64,000 nucleotides of DNA from Halorussus sp. MSC15.2 (GCF_010747475.1 NZ_VSLZ01000010.1:21157-85156), one strand, 5' to 3'. Shown: positions 9,373 to 18,558, numbered from the stretch's first letter. Numbers and translations: made by a program. The notes: a model not told the origin generated them from the sequence alone.

Positions 9373-12300
9373 CCGATTCTTCAATAGCAGCGACTCCACA
9401 GAACAGACGACCGACGACCAAGCACAGCCTGAGTCATCGACTCCCGATGACGATAATCCAGAGTCCGATTCCTCAGAAGCCCCGCAGTCTCGACTCGGCG
9501 AGACGTACAATATTACTGAGCAAAACACGACGTACGTCGGTGACAAACCCGCAATTACCGACACAGCTACCGAGGGCCTTGTTGCAGGCTCGTACATCCG
9601 TGAGATGCTCGAGTCGGGTGCCCACACATCGTCTGCCCCGCTCTGGATTGGCTACAACGAAGATCCCCAACGCGGCTTTCGAGAAGCACCGCTTCAGTTC
9701 GAGTCGCTCTTCCGGCACATCTGGATCACGGGCACGACGGGCTACGGGAAAACCACCGAGATGGAGAACATGATGGTCCAATGGGCGAACAGCGGCTACG
9801 GTTTCGTCTACTTCGACCCGAAAGGCCGTGATTCCCGAGAACTCCTCCGGAAACTTCCCGCAGACCGACTCGACGACGTCGTCTGGATCGAACCCGGTTC
9901 GTCCGAGTTCAACAAGACGGTCGGACTCAATTTCCTCGAAGTCCCGGACTGTGACACCGAGGAGGAGCGTGAAAACGAGATCGAGAATCGCATCGAGAAT
10001 CTGAAGGCGATTTTCGATACCGACGAGTACTGGGGAATCAACATGGAGTCGATTACCGAGTCGATGGGTCGGGCGATGATGCAGTCCGAGAAACCGTTCT
10101 CGGTGATCGATATGTACTTCACGCTGTTGAACGCCTCGCGCCGCGAGGAGTTTGCGGCCAACGTCGAGGACCCCTACGTCCGCGAGTTCTGTATCGAAAT
10201 CGCCCAGATGAACGACGAAACGGTGCGGCCAATCCTAAAACGCATCAAGTCGTGGGTGGAGAACTCGGTCATCCGTCGGATTATCTCCCACCGCGAGAGC
10301 ACTATCGACTTCCGGGATATCATCGACAACGACCGTATCGTCATCGTCCGTACGCCCGTCGAGAACACGGACATTAAGAAGATGATCACGCTCGGCGTGA
10401 TGCGGAGTCTCTGGAGCGCGATTCAACAGCGGTCGTACGAGCACGATAGTGACCCCGACCCGTATTTTGTCCTCTGCGACGAGTTTGACGATATTGCGAG
10501 CGACAACCTCGATATCGAATCGATGCTCGCTCGCGCCCGCTCGATGCGGTTGTCTGTAACCCTTGCCTCACAGTATCCGTCGCAGTTTGACGAGGAGACG
10601 CTCAAGGCGATGCAGAACAACTGCGACAACCTCATCGCCTTCTCGGTGAACGACGTGGACGACGCGCGTCTGTTAATGAAGCGGTTCCGTGACTATACGG
10701 CCGAGGACCTCATCTCGACCGACCAGTACAAAGCGTGGACGAAACTCCCACTCGATGGCGGTCGCTACTCCGAGCCAGTCCTGCTCAATTCGTTCCCACC
10801 GTATCCACCGCTTCGGTCAACCGAGGCGGTTGATGACATCATCGAGCAGAGTTTAGAGCGGTATGGGACGGAGCCGCTGACTGACGAGGAGATCATGCAG
10901 AATCTCATCTACAGCGACGCAAACGAAGCGGCGAGTCCGACACAGATACTGGACAAGACGATGGCGGAAGCGGTTCGTGCAGTCCAGATCCGAGCGGGTG
11001 TCCGTGCCGAAAACGGCTGGGTGGACGTCACTACTGTGGACGATGAACTCGCGGTTCGCCTCGAAAATCAGGACGCCGATATCGAGTACGCACCCGAGGA
11101 CTTGCCCGACGTACGAGACGCCTCTGGACTAATGGAGGTTGAGTTGCAGGACGACGATATCGTGGTCCGTCTCACCGAGGACGGAGAAACGATGGTTGAA
11201 CCGGAGACGGGGTCCGTTCGATCTGCAGGTGGTGAAACCCACGATGCAGTCCTCGTAGAGACCGAGGCAGCACTCACCGAGCGTGGGTTTAGCGTCGAGA
11301 TCGTCGAACAAGACGGGAGTGATCAACCCGACGCCGTCGCAACCCACCCGGACCATGACGCCGTATTCAACATCGAGGCCGAGACAACGACACCGGACCG
11401 ACCGGTGAAGGTTTTGCAGAATCTCAAGCGTGCCCACGAAGCAGACCGAATCCCCATTTTCGTTGTTCGGCCCGGCGATTCTGAGACGAAGTGGGCAAAT
11501 CGAGTCGAGAATATCCTTTCACCGCCACTTCGTGAGCGCGCAGACGGGACCGAGCAGTTCTACAACTGCGACGAGGTCGTGACGTTCGGCGGTGGCGCGA
11601 CAGCGCACGGTGGCGTAACTGCTGTTCGGCCACGTACCTCCGACACGAATCGGACTGTTTGGACCCGCAATGGAGATGAGCGTGTCCTCTCCGATGGCGA
11701 GACAGAGTTCGTCCGTGTGCCAGATGAAGGGGGACTCTCGAAAGACGCGGTTCCAGCCTACTACAGTCATGACCGAGAAACCGGCCAGTATACCGTCCAT
11801 AGACCCGGCGAGACGCAAACATATGACTCGAAAGACGAGTTCGAAGCGGAGTGGACGCCAATCAAGCGACCGTTCATCCCGAATGACGAACTGCCGGAGT
11901 CAGAGGTACCCCGAGACAGCTACGTCGTCCTGATTCTGCCAGCAGACGACAGTCCGACGGTCTTCCATCAGGGCGAAACCTATGCGCTCCCAGAGAATCC
12001 AAGTGCCGAGGAGTTGTGGCCGGACACACCAACTGAAGATTCGAATCAGTCTACCGCTCCTACACAACGTGAGAAGACCTCCTCATCTCCCAAGGAGGTT
12101 GATTCTCGGACTTCAGCTGAGTCGATGGACGTTGATCCGAGTGGTGACGGTGTTGAGGCGTTCACGGCAATGTATGTCCGGCGGGTGGACGAGGCCAGAG
12201 TTCCACAGGATGAACTGTTTCAAGCGTATTCCGAGTGGACTGACCAGCACGATATCGACGGAACGACCAAAGGGTGGTTCACTCGGAAGCTGCAGAACGT

Positions 12301-12403
12301 CATTGAATTCGATACTGACCGGTCGAGAGTAGACGGTGAACGTGTCCAGTTCTACGTTGGAATCACTCTGACACAAGAGGGCCAGACACTACTCGAACAA
12401 TGA
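9362..12403 (+). CDS. VirD4/TraD-like coupling ATPase with nuclease-like and winged-helix C-terminal domains
   Basis: 1,013 residues from ATG 9362. Walker A is GTTGYGKTT (124-132), strand 2 reads YFDPKGRD, Walker B is FVLCDEFDDIA with D373/E374, and a sensor SQYPSQF follows: a complete type IV coupling protein/HerA-FtsK motor. No membrane helix is seen, so it is cytoplasmic or docks on the partner. After the motor, about 620-730 contains QPDAVAT (D657) and FNIEAETTTPDRP (E672, E674) followed by an LKRA helix and IFVV strand, a PD-(D/E)xK nuclease-like pattern. Residues about 930-1013 resemble the winged helix at the C-terminus of D5-type primase helicases. No relaxase is visible nearby, so this tail may process or recognise the transferred DNA (inference). 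Confidence 0.8.
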   Translation: MVFDRFFNSSDSTEQTTDDQAQPESSTPDDDNPESDSSEAPQSRLGETYNITEQNTTYVGDKPAITDTATEGLVAGSYIREMLESGAHTSSAPLWIGYNEDPQRGFREAPLQFESLFRHIWITGTTGYGKTTEMENMMVQWANSGYGFVYFDPKGRDSRELLRKLPADRLDDVVWIEPGSSEFNKTVGLNFLEVPDCDTEEERENEIENRIENLKAIFDTDEYWGINMESITESMGRAMMQSEKPFSVIDMYFTLLNASRREEFAANVEDPYVREFCIEIAQMNDETVRPILKRIKSWVENSVIRRIISHRESTIDFRDIIDNDRIVIVRTPVENTDIKKMITLGVMRSLWSAIQQRSYEHDSDPDPYFVLCDEFDDIASDNLDIESMLARARSMRLSVTLASQYPSQFDEETLKAMQNNCDNLIAFSVNDVDDARLLMKRFRDYTAEDLISTDQYKAWTKLPLDGGRYSEPVLLNSFPPYPPLRSTEAVDDIIEQSLERYGTEPLTDEEIMQNLIYSDANEAASPTQILDKTMAEAVRAVQIRAGVRAENGWVDVTTVDDELAVRLENQDADIEYAPEDLPDVRDASGLMEVELQDDDIVVRLTEDGETMVEPETGSVRSAGGETHDAVLVETEAALTERGFSVEIVEQDGSDQPDAVATHPDHDAVFNIEAETTTPDRPVKVLQNLKRAHEADRIPIFVVRPGDSETKWANRVENILSPPLRERADGTEQFYNCDEVVTFGGGATAHGGVTAVRPRTSDTNRTVWTRNGDERVLSDGETEFVRVPDEGGLSKDAVPAYYSHDRETGQYTVHRPGETQTYDSKDEFEAEWTPIKRPFIPNDELPESEVPRDSYVVLILPADDSPTVFHQGETYALPENPSAEELWPDTPTEDSNQSTAPTQREKTSSSPKEVDSRTSAESMDVDPSGDGVEAFTAMYVRRVDEARVPQDELFQAYSEWTDQHDIDGTTKGWFTRKLQNVIEFDTDRSRVDGERVQFYVGITLTQEGQTLLEQ

Positions 12404-12528
12404 AATCAAACAAATACGTGATACAATCAGAGGGTGGCTTAGACAGCACCTTCATTCGACAGAAGTTAGTCGGCGAATTACTGCAGTACAAGCCACAAGA
12501 CAAGCAGAACCTGGCTTCTTTACCGCCT

Positions 12529-12612
12529 GTCCACGCAAACTGGACGGCCAAGGACGTTGCATGGACACGACTGTCCACGCAAAATCGCATGACGAGAGCA
12601 CTGTCCATGCAA
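12529..12612. repeat. Four copies of TGTCCAYGCAA in front of the primase-like gene
   Basis: Copies at 12529-12539, 12572-12582 and 12602-12612 read TGTCCACGCAA or TGTCCATGCAA; the copy at 12557-12567 is inverted (TTGCATGGACA) and forms a 4-base-spaced palindrome with the one at 12572. They lie between the coupling ATPase stop and the primase-polymerase start, so they could be an operator for that gene or binding sites for a replication or transfer protein. Confidence 0.6.
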
Positions 12613-12757
12613 CCTGCCGTCCAAATACCAACTAATATAGAACGGGTTGCACCCGTTGGGTGGAAGAGCGGACAGTCCACGAGTCAGGAGCCGTTTTATC
12701 ACTATCATGAGAGAGGGTGTGCGATGTTCCAAGAAATATCTGCAAGGAGAAAGGAAG

Positions 12758-14029
12758 ATGGATTCTGAGTCAGCAGTTGCAGTATCGGCGCTTCCGGATG
12801 AGTTGTGTGAGCGTGAGCAGTGGGTGTGCTGGCGGGAGGAAGAACGGGATGGGAAAGCGACGAAGATTCCGGTGACACCGGGGTCGGGCGAGTTCGCGTC
12901 CTCGACAGACTCGGAGACGTGGACGGAGTTCGAGACAGCACTCGACTACGTCGAAACGGGGAGCGCTGATGGTATTGGGTTCGTCTTTACCGACGATGAT
13001 CCGATCGTCGGCGTGGATCTCGACGACTGCCGGGACCCTGAAACCGGAGATGCTGACGACGCGGCGCTGGACATCATCGAGCGCCTCGACTCGTACACGG
13101 AGGTGTCGCCGTCCGGCACCGGTTATCACGTGCTTATCAAAGGAGAACTTCCCGATGGTCGGAATCGGCGTGGGAGTTTCGAGCTGTACGATACGGCGCG
13201 GTTCTTCCCAGTCACCGGCGACCATGTCGAGGAGACACCGACGCGTGTTGCACGCCGCCAGGACGCGCTCGCAGCGATCCATCGTGAGTACGTCCAAGAT
13301 ACCGGCGACGACTCGGAGACCGAGCCTGACCGCCGTGGAAGCACTGACGAAGGGTCCGCGACGGACGGATCAGACAACGTCGACGTTGACCTTGAGGACG
13401 AGGAGTTACTCGAGAAGGCGATGAACGCGTCGAATGGCGCGAAGTTCGAGCGACTCTGGAAGGGGAACACGGGTGGATATGAGAGCCAGTCGGAGGCTGA
13501 TATGGCGATCTGTAATCTGCTTGCGTTCTGGACTGGTGGCGACCAAACGCGGATGGACGATTTGTTCCGCCAGTCAGGGTTGTTTCGTGAAAAGTGGGAC
13601 GAGGTCCACTATGCCGACGGCTCAACGTACGGCGAGAAGACGATTGAGCGAGCGGTTGGGAACACCTCCGAGTTCTACGACCCCGAACCGAGGGACGAAT
13701 CGACTTCGGATTCTACCTCAGCCGGGAACCCATCCGCTGACGCCAGCCATGACGAATCAGAGCGTAGTCAGGCGTATCTCGCCGAGAAGAATCGGCTGTT
13801 GGCCGAGCGTGTCGAAGAGCTTGAGACGATCCTCGAATGGAAGAATGACCGCATTGACGAACTTGAAACAGAAATTGCGCGGTTAGAAGCAGCAGTTGAG
13901 GATTGTGAACAGGAAGTAGACGAGCTTCGTGAACGGCAGGGTGACGGTGTGGGTGGCGAAGACGCGGAATCGGAATCAGCAACCGTTTTGGAACGGACGA
14001 AGCAATGGTTCGGAAGTAATCCAGATTGA
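12758..14029 (+). CDS. Primase-polymerase-like replication protein (NrS-1/plasmid primase type)
   Basis: 423 residues from ATG 12758, which has GGAGAAAGGAAG just upstream; in-frame starts at 12647 and 12725 would only add unconserved residues. The N-terminal 160 residues (WVCWREEERDGKATKIPVTP, GIGFVFTDDDPIVGVDLDDC, SPSGTGYHVLIKG) match the archaeo-eukaryotic primase fold of phage/plasmid primase-polymerases with the catalytic DLDD. Next comes a segment typical of the NrS-1 polymerase family (SQSEADMAICNLLAFWTGGD, FRQSGLFREKW). The C-terminus is an acidic linker and a coiled coil (about 345-400), with no helicase domain. It may prime transferred or replicating plasmid DNA. The tail lacks the AAA+ helicase found in the full-length phage enzymes. 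Confidence 0.75.
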   Translation: MDSESAVAVSALPDELCEREQWVCWREEERDGKATKIPVTPGSGEFASSTDSETWTEFETALDYVETGSADGIGFVFTDDDPIVGVDLDDCRDPETGDADDAALDIIERLDSYTEVSPSGTGYHVLIKGELPDGRNRRGSFELYDTARFFPVTGDHVEETPTRVARRQDALAAIHREYVQDTGDDSETEPDRRGSTDEGSATDGSDNVDVDLEDEELLEKAMNASNGAKFERLWKGNTGGYESQSEADMAICNLLAFWTGGDQTRMDDLFRQSGLFREKWDEVHYADGSTYGEKTIERAVGNTSEFYDPEPRDESTSDSTSAGNPSADASHDESERSQAYLAEKNRLLAERVEELETILEWKNDRIDELETEIARLEAAVEDCEQEVDELRERQGDGVGGEDAESESATVLERTKQWFGSNPD

Positions 14030-14245
14030 GGGAGTTTTTGCTCTTGCAATTCGGACTACATCAATATTCACGTAGAGATAGACTACTCCTTCGACTCAAG
14101 AGGGACTACGAGAAGGGTATGCCAGTTAGGGTCGTTTTCAATTAGTCTCTGGCAGTAGATTGGATAGAGATGAAGCAATTTTCTCTCTATTTATACCGTT
14201 AAAAATATTTAGAAAATTAAATGTTTGTCTGGCAAAAAGACGGAA

Positions 14246-14389
14246 ATGGACATGATAGAGAAATCCGACATCGCCGACTGGCTCGCAGACAACCCGAAGA
14301 TGATGGGCGTCCTCTGGACGCTAATGATTGTGGTGACCGAAACAGGAAGTCTCATCGACTCAACCTCGGTGGGAACGGCGGGCCCATAA
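14246..14389 (+). CDS. DUF7503-like small membrane peptide
   Basis: 47 residues (or 45 from the second Met at 14252). The pattern WLADNPKMMGVLWTLMIV followed by a short tail ending in GP is the hallmark of the haloarchaeal DUF7503 peptides (DNP/ENP-R/K-MMG-L, then a hydrophobic helix). It has one membrane helix. It stands immediately beside a convergent CHAT-domain gene and a DUF7504-like gene. I recall such peptides clustering with these in other haloarchaea, so the three may form one module. Function unknown. Confidence 0.7.
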   Translation: MDMIEKSDIADWLADNPKMMGVLWTLMIVVTETGSLIDSTSVGTAGP

Positions 14390-14406
14390 CCGTTTGATCA
14401 GGCACT

Positions 14407-15267
14407 TCACTCCTTCAGCGACCATTCATCGTGAACCAATTCACCGTCGATGACAACCGGATTAGGCGCACAAATCCCCTCTCGGAACTCCTCCACTGTC
14501 AGTTCCTTCTGCGAACAACTGCCGCCCGCAATCCGGGACTGGTCGAACCCATCGAATAGCGGCCGCACTGTCGAACCGATGCCGAAGGCCCGCGTCGGAT
14601 ACGCCACTGGCTCAACCAGGACCGTTTCGGAACTTCCTGTTGCGGTATTCACACGGTACAGGACCGGCGGCCCGCTCCCTGCTTCGACTACCGTCACACC
14701 TGGGTCGCCAAGTACGACGTACTGCCGTCCCAGCGACGTATACTGACGGATTAACTCAAGGACTGTCCCGACGGTGAATCCGCTATGCAACAGTTGGGCT
14801 AGAACCTCTCCGACCTCCACTGCCCCGTCGTTCCACAGATCACTCAGACTCACAACAGCGGCCGAGGCACCTGCTTCCACCAGCATCCGCCCTTGGTCGT
14901 GGGACCGACAGCCGTTTAGGAGAATAGTCGACGCATTCATGTGTTCAACGTCCGCCGCATCAACAACTCCATCAGGACAGGCGAACCCCTCGCCGTCGAT
15001 GTGGCCTATGAAGTGGAGAACGTCCATATCCTTCGAGAGGAGTTCTCGCAGTTCCTCTGTCGTGGTGCCGAACCGGCAATCAACCTGGACCTGAAGATAC
15101 TCCCGGCTCCCGTAGATGTCGGTTACAGTCTCCCACTCGTCTCGCATCCGGTCGTCATTACAGACGACGGCGACTTCTACCACGCCGTCGGAGGTGGCGG
15201 CATCCTCAGTTTCGAACGCCTCCGGGAGCAGTTTCGTTCCGCGGAGCGCGTCCGCTCTCCGACCCAC
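14407..15267 (-). CDS. CHAT-domain protease-like protein, C-terminal catalytic part
   Basis: 286 residues when read from a GTG at 15267, but the frame joins the upstream ORF through a one-base indel near 15252-15258. The segment DVLHFIGHIDGEGFACPDG followed by STILLNGCRSHDQGRMLVEAGA carries the His (HFIGH) and Cys (NGC) dyad of CHAT (caspase HetF-associated with TPRs) peptidases, clan CD. The closing QYVVLGDPG is also typical of CHAT domains. CHAT proteases often act as effectors in signalling or defence. The catalytic dyad is intact in this half. Confidence 0.7.
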   Translation of the reverse strand: MGRRADALRGTKLLPEAFETEDAATSDGVVEVAVVCNDDRMRDEWETVTDIYGSREYLQVQVDCRFGTTTEELRELLSKDMDVLHFIGHIDGEGFACPDGVVDAADVEHMNASTILLNGCRSHDQGRMLVEAGASAAVVSLSDLWNDGAVEVGEVLAQLLHSGFTVGTVLELIRQYTSLGRQYVVLGDPGVTVVEAGSGPPVLYRVNTATGSSETVLVEPVAYPTRAFGIGSTVRPLFDGFDQSRIAGGSCSQKELTVEEFREGICAPNPVVIDGELVHDEWSLKE

Positions 15268-16553
15268 GCCCGTTCCACCGTCTCGCCGTCCGGTAGCGGT
15301 ACGTACCCGTCCCTTCCGGGAACGCCTTCCGTCGACAGTAGTTCGTCACCGCTCCGAGTCAGATTCTTCGACCGGGTGAAGTCATTCGGCCCGGCACTCG
15401 CCTCCATGTCCGGACTTCGGGCGAAGGCGTCAAGGGCTTCCATCCCGCTCTTCTCGATAGCCGAGGGCGTCCACTCGCCACCTCGGTCTGCAATCTTGAC
15501 TAGCGATAGATCGTTGACGACGTACGGCAGCAGCTCGACCATGTCGGCGTCCGGCCGGGCGTGTGTCACCCGGTGCCACGTCGGCCGTATCTGTTCGACC
15601 ATGCGGTCTGGCACCGCCAGATACGTTTCCAAGCGGTCCGCTCGGTCGGCATCGTACAACGTCTTCAAATTGAGGTCCGTCGCCTCCTTGACCACCGTCC
15701 GTTCGTACAGTTTGAACGGGTAGTCGCCTTCCGTCCGGACGACACAGTCTAGTGTGAGGATGCGCTGGAGTAACTCCGCCACTTCGTCCGCGAACGTATC
15801 GACACCAGTTCCAAATCGCATAAGCACCGTCTCACCGACCGACAACGTGGGACAGTCGTCAGTAGGCTGGAGATCTGCGGCAAGGTAGTACGCCAGCGGT
15901 GCGGCCGCGAAGATGTACGGGTACTCTGCTGGGATAGCAAGTTCAACATCGGTATCTGGTCGGTTGATTGCGTCGGGGATGTCCAACTCCGAACCGAGTT
16001 CGATGCGTGGTGGATGTCCGCGAAGTGTTGGCCACGACCGCTCCGGCGAGGTCGTCTTTAGTCCGGACGATAGGTGAGAAACCGTTTCCATCACCGCGCT
16101 AGGGTCGTCGGGAACCGTGATTGTTGCAGCGGGCTGGCTGTGGTACGACCGGGCTCCCACTGTCACCTGTATAGCGTCATCGAACTGTATATCGAGCCCC
16201 GAATCAGTCTTCTGAGTGATTTCAAATGCTGCAGTAACTCGCAGGTACAACTTGACTGGTGCTTGCAAGTCAAGAACGTACTCATCGTGTGGAAACTGTC
16301 GAGCGATGTCCGTGTTGACCGTGGCAACATGGCCTCCGTTAGCTGACCGAATATGGACAGCAACCGGATACGGGATATGTAGCCGGTCGGTCGTGATGCG
16401 GCAGGCCGAATCTATCGGGTACGCGAGGCGGTCGGCGTCGAGGTCAGTTGGGGACACCGGCGTGTCTGTCAAGAGTGAAACGCGGCGATTCTCGACGGGA
16501 TCAATGACTGCCAGCCCGGCCGTCTGGGTCAATGGCTGAAAGTTGGGTTCCAT
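15177..16553 (-). CDS. CHAT-associated protein, N-terminal part (frameshifted)
   Basis: 458 residues from ATG 16553 (MEPNFQPL); longer versions start from a non-canonical TTG. The protein is conserved-looking down to ETVERAWVGE, then switches to a Ser/Arg-rich nonsense tail, while the other frame continues RADALRGTKLLPEAF into the CHAT domain. One missing base near 15252-15258 on the - strand explains it. The region is beta-rich and unrecognised (LAVIDPVENRRVSLLTDTP, CRITTDRLHIPYPVAVHI), perhaps a sensor domain. It lies 26 bases after the RecA-like gene and was probably co-transcribed with it. Confidence 0.6.
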   Translation of the reverse strand: MEPNFQPLTQTAGLAVIDPVENRRVSLLTDTPVSPTDLDADRLAYPIDSACRITTDRLHIPYPVAVHIRSANGGHVATVNTDIARQFPHDEYVLDLQAPVKLYLRVTAAFEITQKTDSGLDIQFDDAIQVTVGARSYHSQPAATITVPDDPSAVMETVSHLSSGLKTTSPERSWPTLRGHPPRIELGSELDIPDAINRPDTDVELAIPAEYPYIFAAAPLAYYLAADLQPTDDCPTLSVGETVLMRFGTGVDTFADEVAELLQRILTLDCVVRTEGDYPFKLYERTVVKEATDLNLKTLYDADRADRLETYLAVPDRMVEQIRPTWHRVTHARPDADMVELLPYVVNDLSLVKIADRGGEWTPSAIEKSGMEALDAFARSPDMEASAGPNDFTRSKNLTRSGDELLSTEGVPGRDGYVPLPDGETVERAWVGERTRSAERNCSRRRSKLRMPPPPTAW

Positions 16554-16578
16554 GTTGAGGTAGGTGGACGACGGCAAG

Positions 16579-17352
16579 TCACAGCGGGAGCCAATCCATC
16601 GTCAAGCCGGTACTCGGGACGTGCCACCGCTGTTCGGCTTCGTAGCCGTTCGGTTCCGGATCGACTGACCGAAGCTCAATAACGGCATCGAACTCGCTGG
16701 AGAGTTCCTGTACGAGATTGTGGTCGTATGGCTTCATCAGGATATAGTGAGCCATCGCGTCGTGTTGGGTAACGGTAGTGCTGGTGGTTTGGAGAAACTG
16801 TTTGACGACCGAGATAGGGTAGTGGTCGATAAGCGGGGTGAGTGAGTCAAGGCCGACTCGGATTTCCGACGGGCGAATCGGGTTGTTTTCCCATGCAGTC
16901 GTTTCGATGGTTTCGATCAGGTTGGACTGGAGGCCCTGTAACTGCGGGTCGGCAATCTGGACTTCTGTGACGCCAGTCAGTGCAGGCTCGGTGTTCAGGT
17001 TGGTGGCGGCCGTTACCGACCGTGGTGGTCCAGCATGGTTAAGCACGGTCGTGGTGTCGCTGATCGGCCGTGGTGCAGCAGTCGGGTCCGGTAGGCGGTC
17101 AACGATGCTTTCGGGTGGGGCGTCCGTTACCGCGAAAATCCGTTGACGGAGGGCGTCGTCGTCTCCGAATAAGTATTCGCTACAACGGGTGAACACGCTC
17201 CGGGCAGGGTCGCCGACGACGAGGAGATTGCAGCCGCCGACCTTTAGCTGTTGGAGCAGGGTCAGGAATTGCTGGAAGTCCTCGTCCGCCGGGTAATCGG
17301 ACTGCGTGTCATCCCCGCCCCGGAGGGCTTCTGGGAAGTTGTCTCCAATCAT
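16579..17352 (-). CDS. DUF7504-like RecA/KaiC-fold protein
   Basis: 257 residues from ATG 17352 (MIGDNFPEALRGG); an upstream extension reaches into AT-rich DNA. The segment LLQQLKVGGCNLLVVGDPA matches the beginning of a haloarchaeal RecA/KaiC-like fold, but a classical Walker A is not evident. IRVGLDSLTPLIDHYPISVVKQFL is the second recognisable block of the family, and the middle has a short variable linker. It stands first in a two-gene - strand unit with the CHAT gene. Regulatory ATPase-like proteins beside CHAT proteases suggest a sensor role (inference). Confidence 0.55.
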   Translation of the reverse strand: MIGDNFPEALRGGDDTQSDYPADEDFQQFLTLLQQLKVGGCNLLVVGDPARSVFTRCSEYLFGDDDALRQRIFAVTDAPPESIVDRLPDPTAAPRPISDTTTVLNHAGPPRSVTAATNLNTEPALTGVTEVQIADPQLQGLQSNLIETIETTAWENNPIRPSEIRVGLDSLTPLIDHYPISVVKQFLQTTSTTVTQHDAMAHYILMKPYDHNLVQELSSEFDAVIELRSVDPEPNGYEAEQRWHVPSTGLTMDWLPL

Positions 17353-17650
17353 TACTCGGTTTTCAACCCAAAATGATATGCTCAAAGACATAAGTTTGTC
17401 TAACTCTATATTTGATTGTATTATACATCCAAGTACGAAAACCGGACCAAGCAGGCTATCAAACCCTCCCGACCAAACTTCGCCAGACACGTACTACTTA
17501 CCTTACAAAGTGGGAAGGTGCTCAAGCTACGTATTTATACCAAGAAACTCTACAGACACCCTTCATCTTCGACAGCCTTGAGGCTGAAAGATTCGTGTTA
17601 CGAACGTAGGAGGTCGAAGAGAAAACAGTTGGAGCGAACCCAGTAGCCGG

Positions 17651-17998
17651 TTATTCAATAGTGAGCGATACTGCCCACGCTAGCACTGCGATACTAAGCG
17701 ACCCAGCCGTCACCAGCAGTAGGTCAACAAACATGGAAGGGGACTTCGGAACGCCGGGGATGATTCCGGCGAAGTGACGGCGTCTGCATGTGAGATACCC
17801 TCCTCATCTGCCGTGGTCTCGACATACATGCCGAAGTGGTCGAGCACAGACTGCTCGCTCGTACTCAGGGGCCTCCATGAACTCGATATTACCCGATATA
17901 TTGAATGCCACTAAATAGACCATCGAGATCGGAGCGAACCTTCGGTTTGGACTTGCGGCCTCGACAGTCAGTAGAAAAATTGCGTCGCTGGCTGTCAA
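17651..17998 (-). pseudogene. Relic of an unrecognised haloarchaeal gene with two frameshifts
   Basis: Three consecutive frames read as plausible haloarchaeal protein: SMVYLVAFNISGNIEF then EYERAV; after a shift LDHFGMYVETTADEEG; and after another shift PSMFVDLLLVTAGSLSIA ending at TAA 17651-17653. The last part is a membrane helix. No frame spans the whole. I do not recognise the family. The pattern of open, compositionally normal stretches joined by +/-1 shifts marks it as a decayed gene. Confidence 0.45.
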
Positions 17999-18043
17999 CC
18001 AACGAATACTGTATGGTGAGTGTCTACGAGGTCAGGCTCAGGT

Positions 18044-18088
18044 GTGGGATACCCAATGGGGAATTTGGGGAGAAATAGGGTATCCCAC
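18044..18088. repeat. Inverted repeat GTGGGATACCC-N23-GGGTATCCCAC
   Basis: Perfect 11-base arms at 18044-18054 and 18078-18088, in the gene-poor stretch 17999-18558. A short - strand frame (17995-18183) covers it but shows no convincing features. It could be a protein-binding site or the stem of a terminator. Apart from the repeat below, nothing else is seen in this stretch. Confidence 0.5.
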
Positions 18089-18192
18089 GCCCCAATTGGT
18101 TCTGGTCGCACGATATAAACGTGCGGTATTGGGACTGCAATGTTCCCCGAGTTAGGCCCCGCAACGGCAGACGAGTCCGGCAAGCCCGATTC

Positions 18193-18234
18193 TTAACCAA
18201 CACTCGGTATCACTCGGGAGCGTCTGTTGGTTAA
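18193..18234. promoter_or_regulatory. 42-bp box TTAACCAACA-N22-TGTTGGTTAA (copy 1)
   Basis: Arms at 18193-18202 and 18225-18234, spacer 22. It lies upstream of the hairpin element and the DUF6735-like gene at 18559. Six copies in the window have the same arms and exactly the same spacer length, while spacer sequences differ, so spacing rather than spacer sequence is conserved. The right arm runs into TTAATATA, which could itself be a TATA element. Confidence 0.7.
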
Positions 18235-18504
18235 TATAGAGACTCCTCAAAGCAGTAGCGACACTATCCTCGAACGCCCCCGGATGCTCGCGGTCGGCTC
18301 TGCAAGATATCTGTGCCTCTCAGCACCACTCAGCCCAGATAGTCGCTCGCAGAGCGACCACGCCCTTCGGACGCGAGCACCCGGTCCCGTTCACTCCCAC
18401 CCAGCCACCAATCCCGGCCGTTTCTGCTCTCTGTCCGATATGTGCGCAACGGCCGTCTACTCACCCGTCTTCGAACACCCATTCAAAACGAAGGATTTGC
18501 CGTA

Positions 18505-18537
18505 TTTTTGTGCGCCCGACAGGGGTGCGGGCGCACA
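18505..18537 (+). promoter_or_regulatory. T-tract plus GC hairpin before the DUF6735-like gene
   Basis: T5 (18505-18509) followed by a perfect 9-bp stem (TGTGCGCCC 18509-18517 with GGGCGCACA 18529-18537) around a loop with AGGGGTG. It ends 22 bases before ATG 18559. A member of the family described in the findings. Confidence 0.65.
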
Positions 18538-18558
18538 CAATTGGCCCGCTGATTCCAC

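Noticed and set aside
8344..9627. Antisense frame of 427 codons on - opposite the transfer genes
   Set aside because: It is the mirror of a real + strand gene, a common artefact in high-GC haloarchaeal DNA. It has no motif and its composition (Ser/Val/Asp-rich without structure) fits a shadow.
12400..12768. Possible small gene starting in the stop of the coupling ATPase
   Set aside because: ATGA overlap looks inviting, but the sequence is crossed by the TGTCCAYGCAA repeats and has no protein-like pattern.
17412..17609. Three short overlapping + frames at 17.4-17.6 kb
   Set aside because: Low-complexity, without start signals, in an AT-rich spacer upstream of the DUF7504-like gene. No family resemblance.
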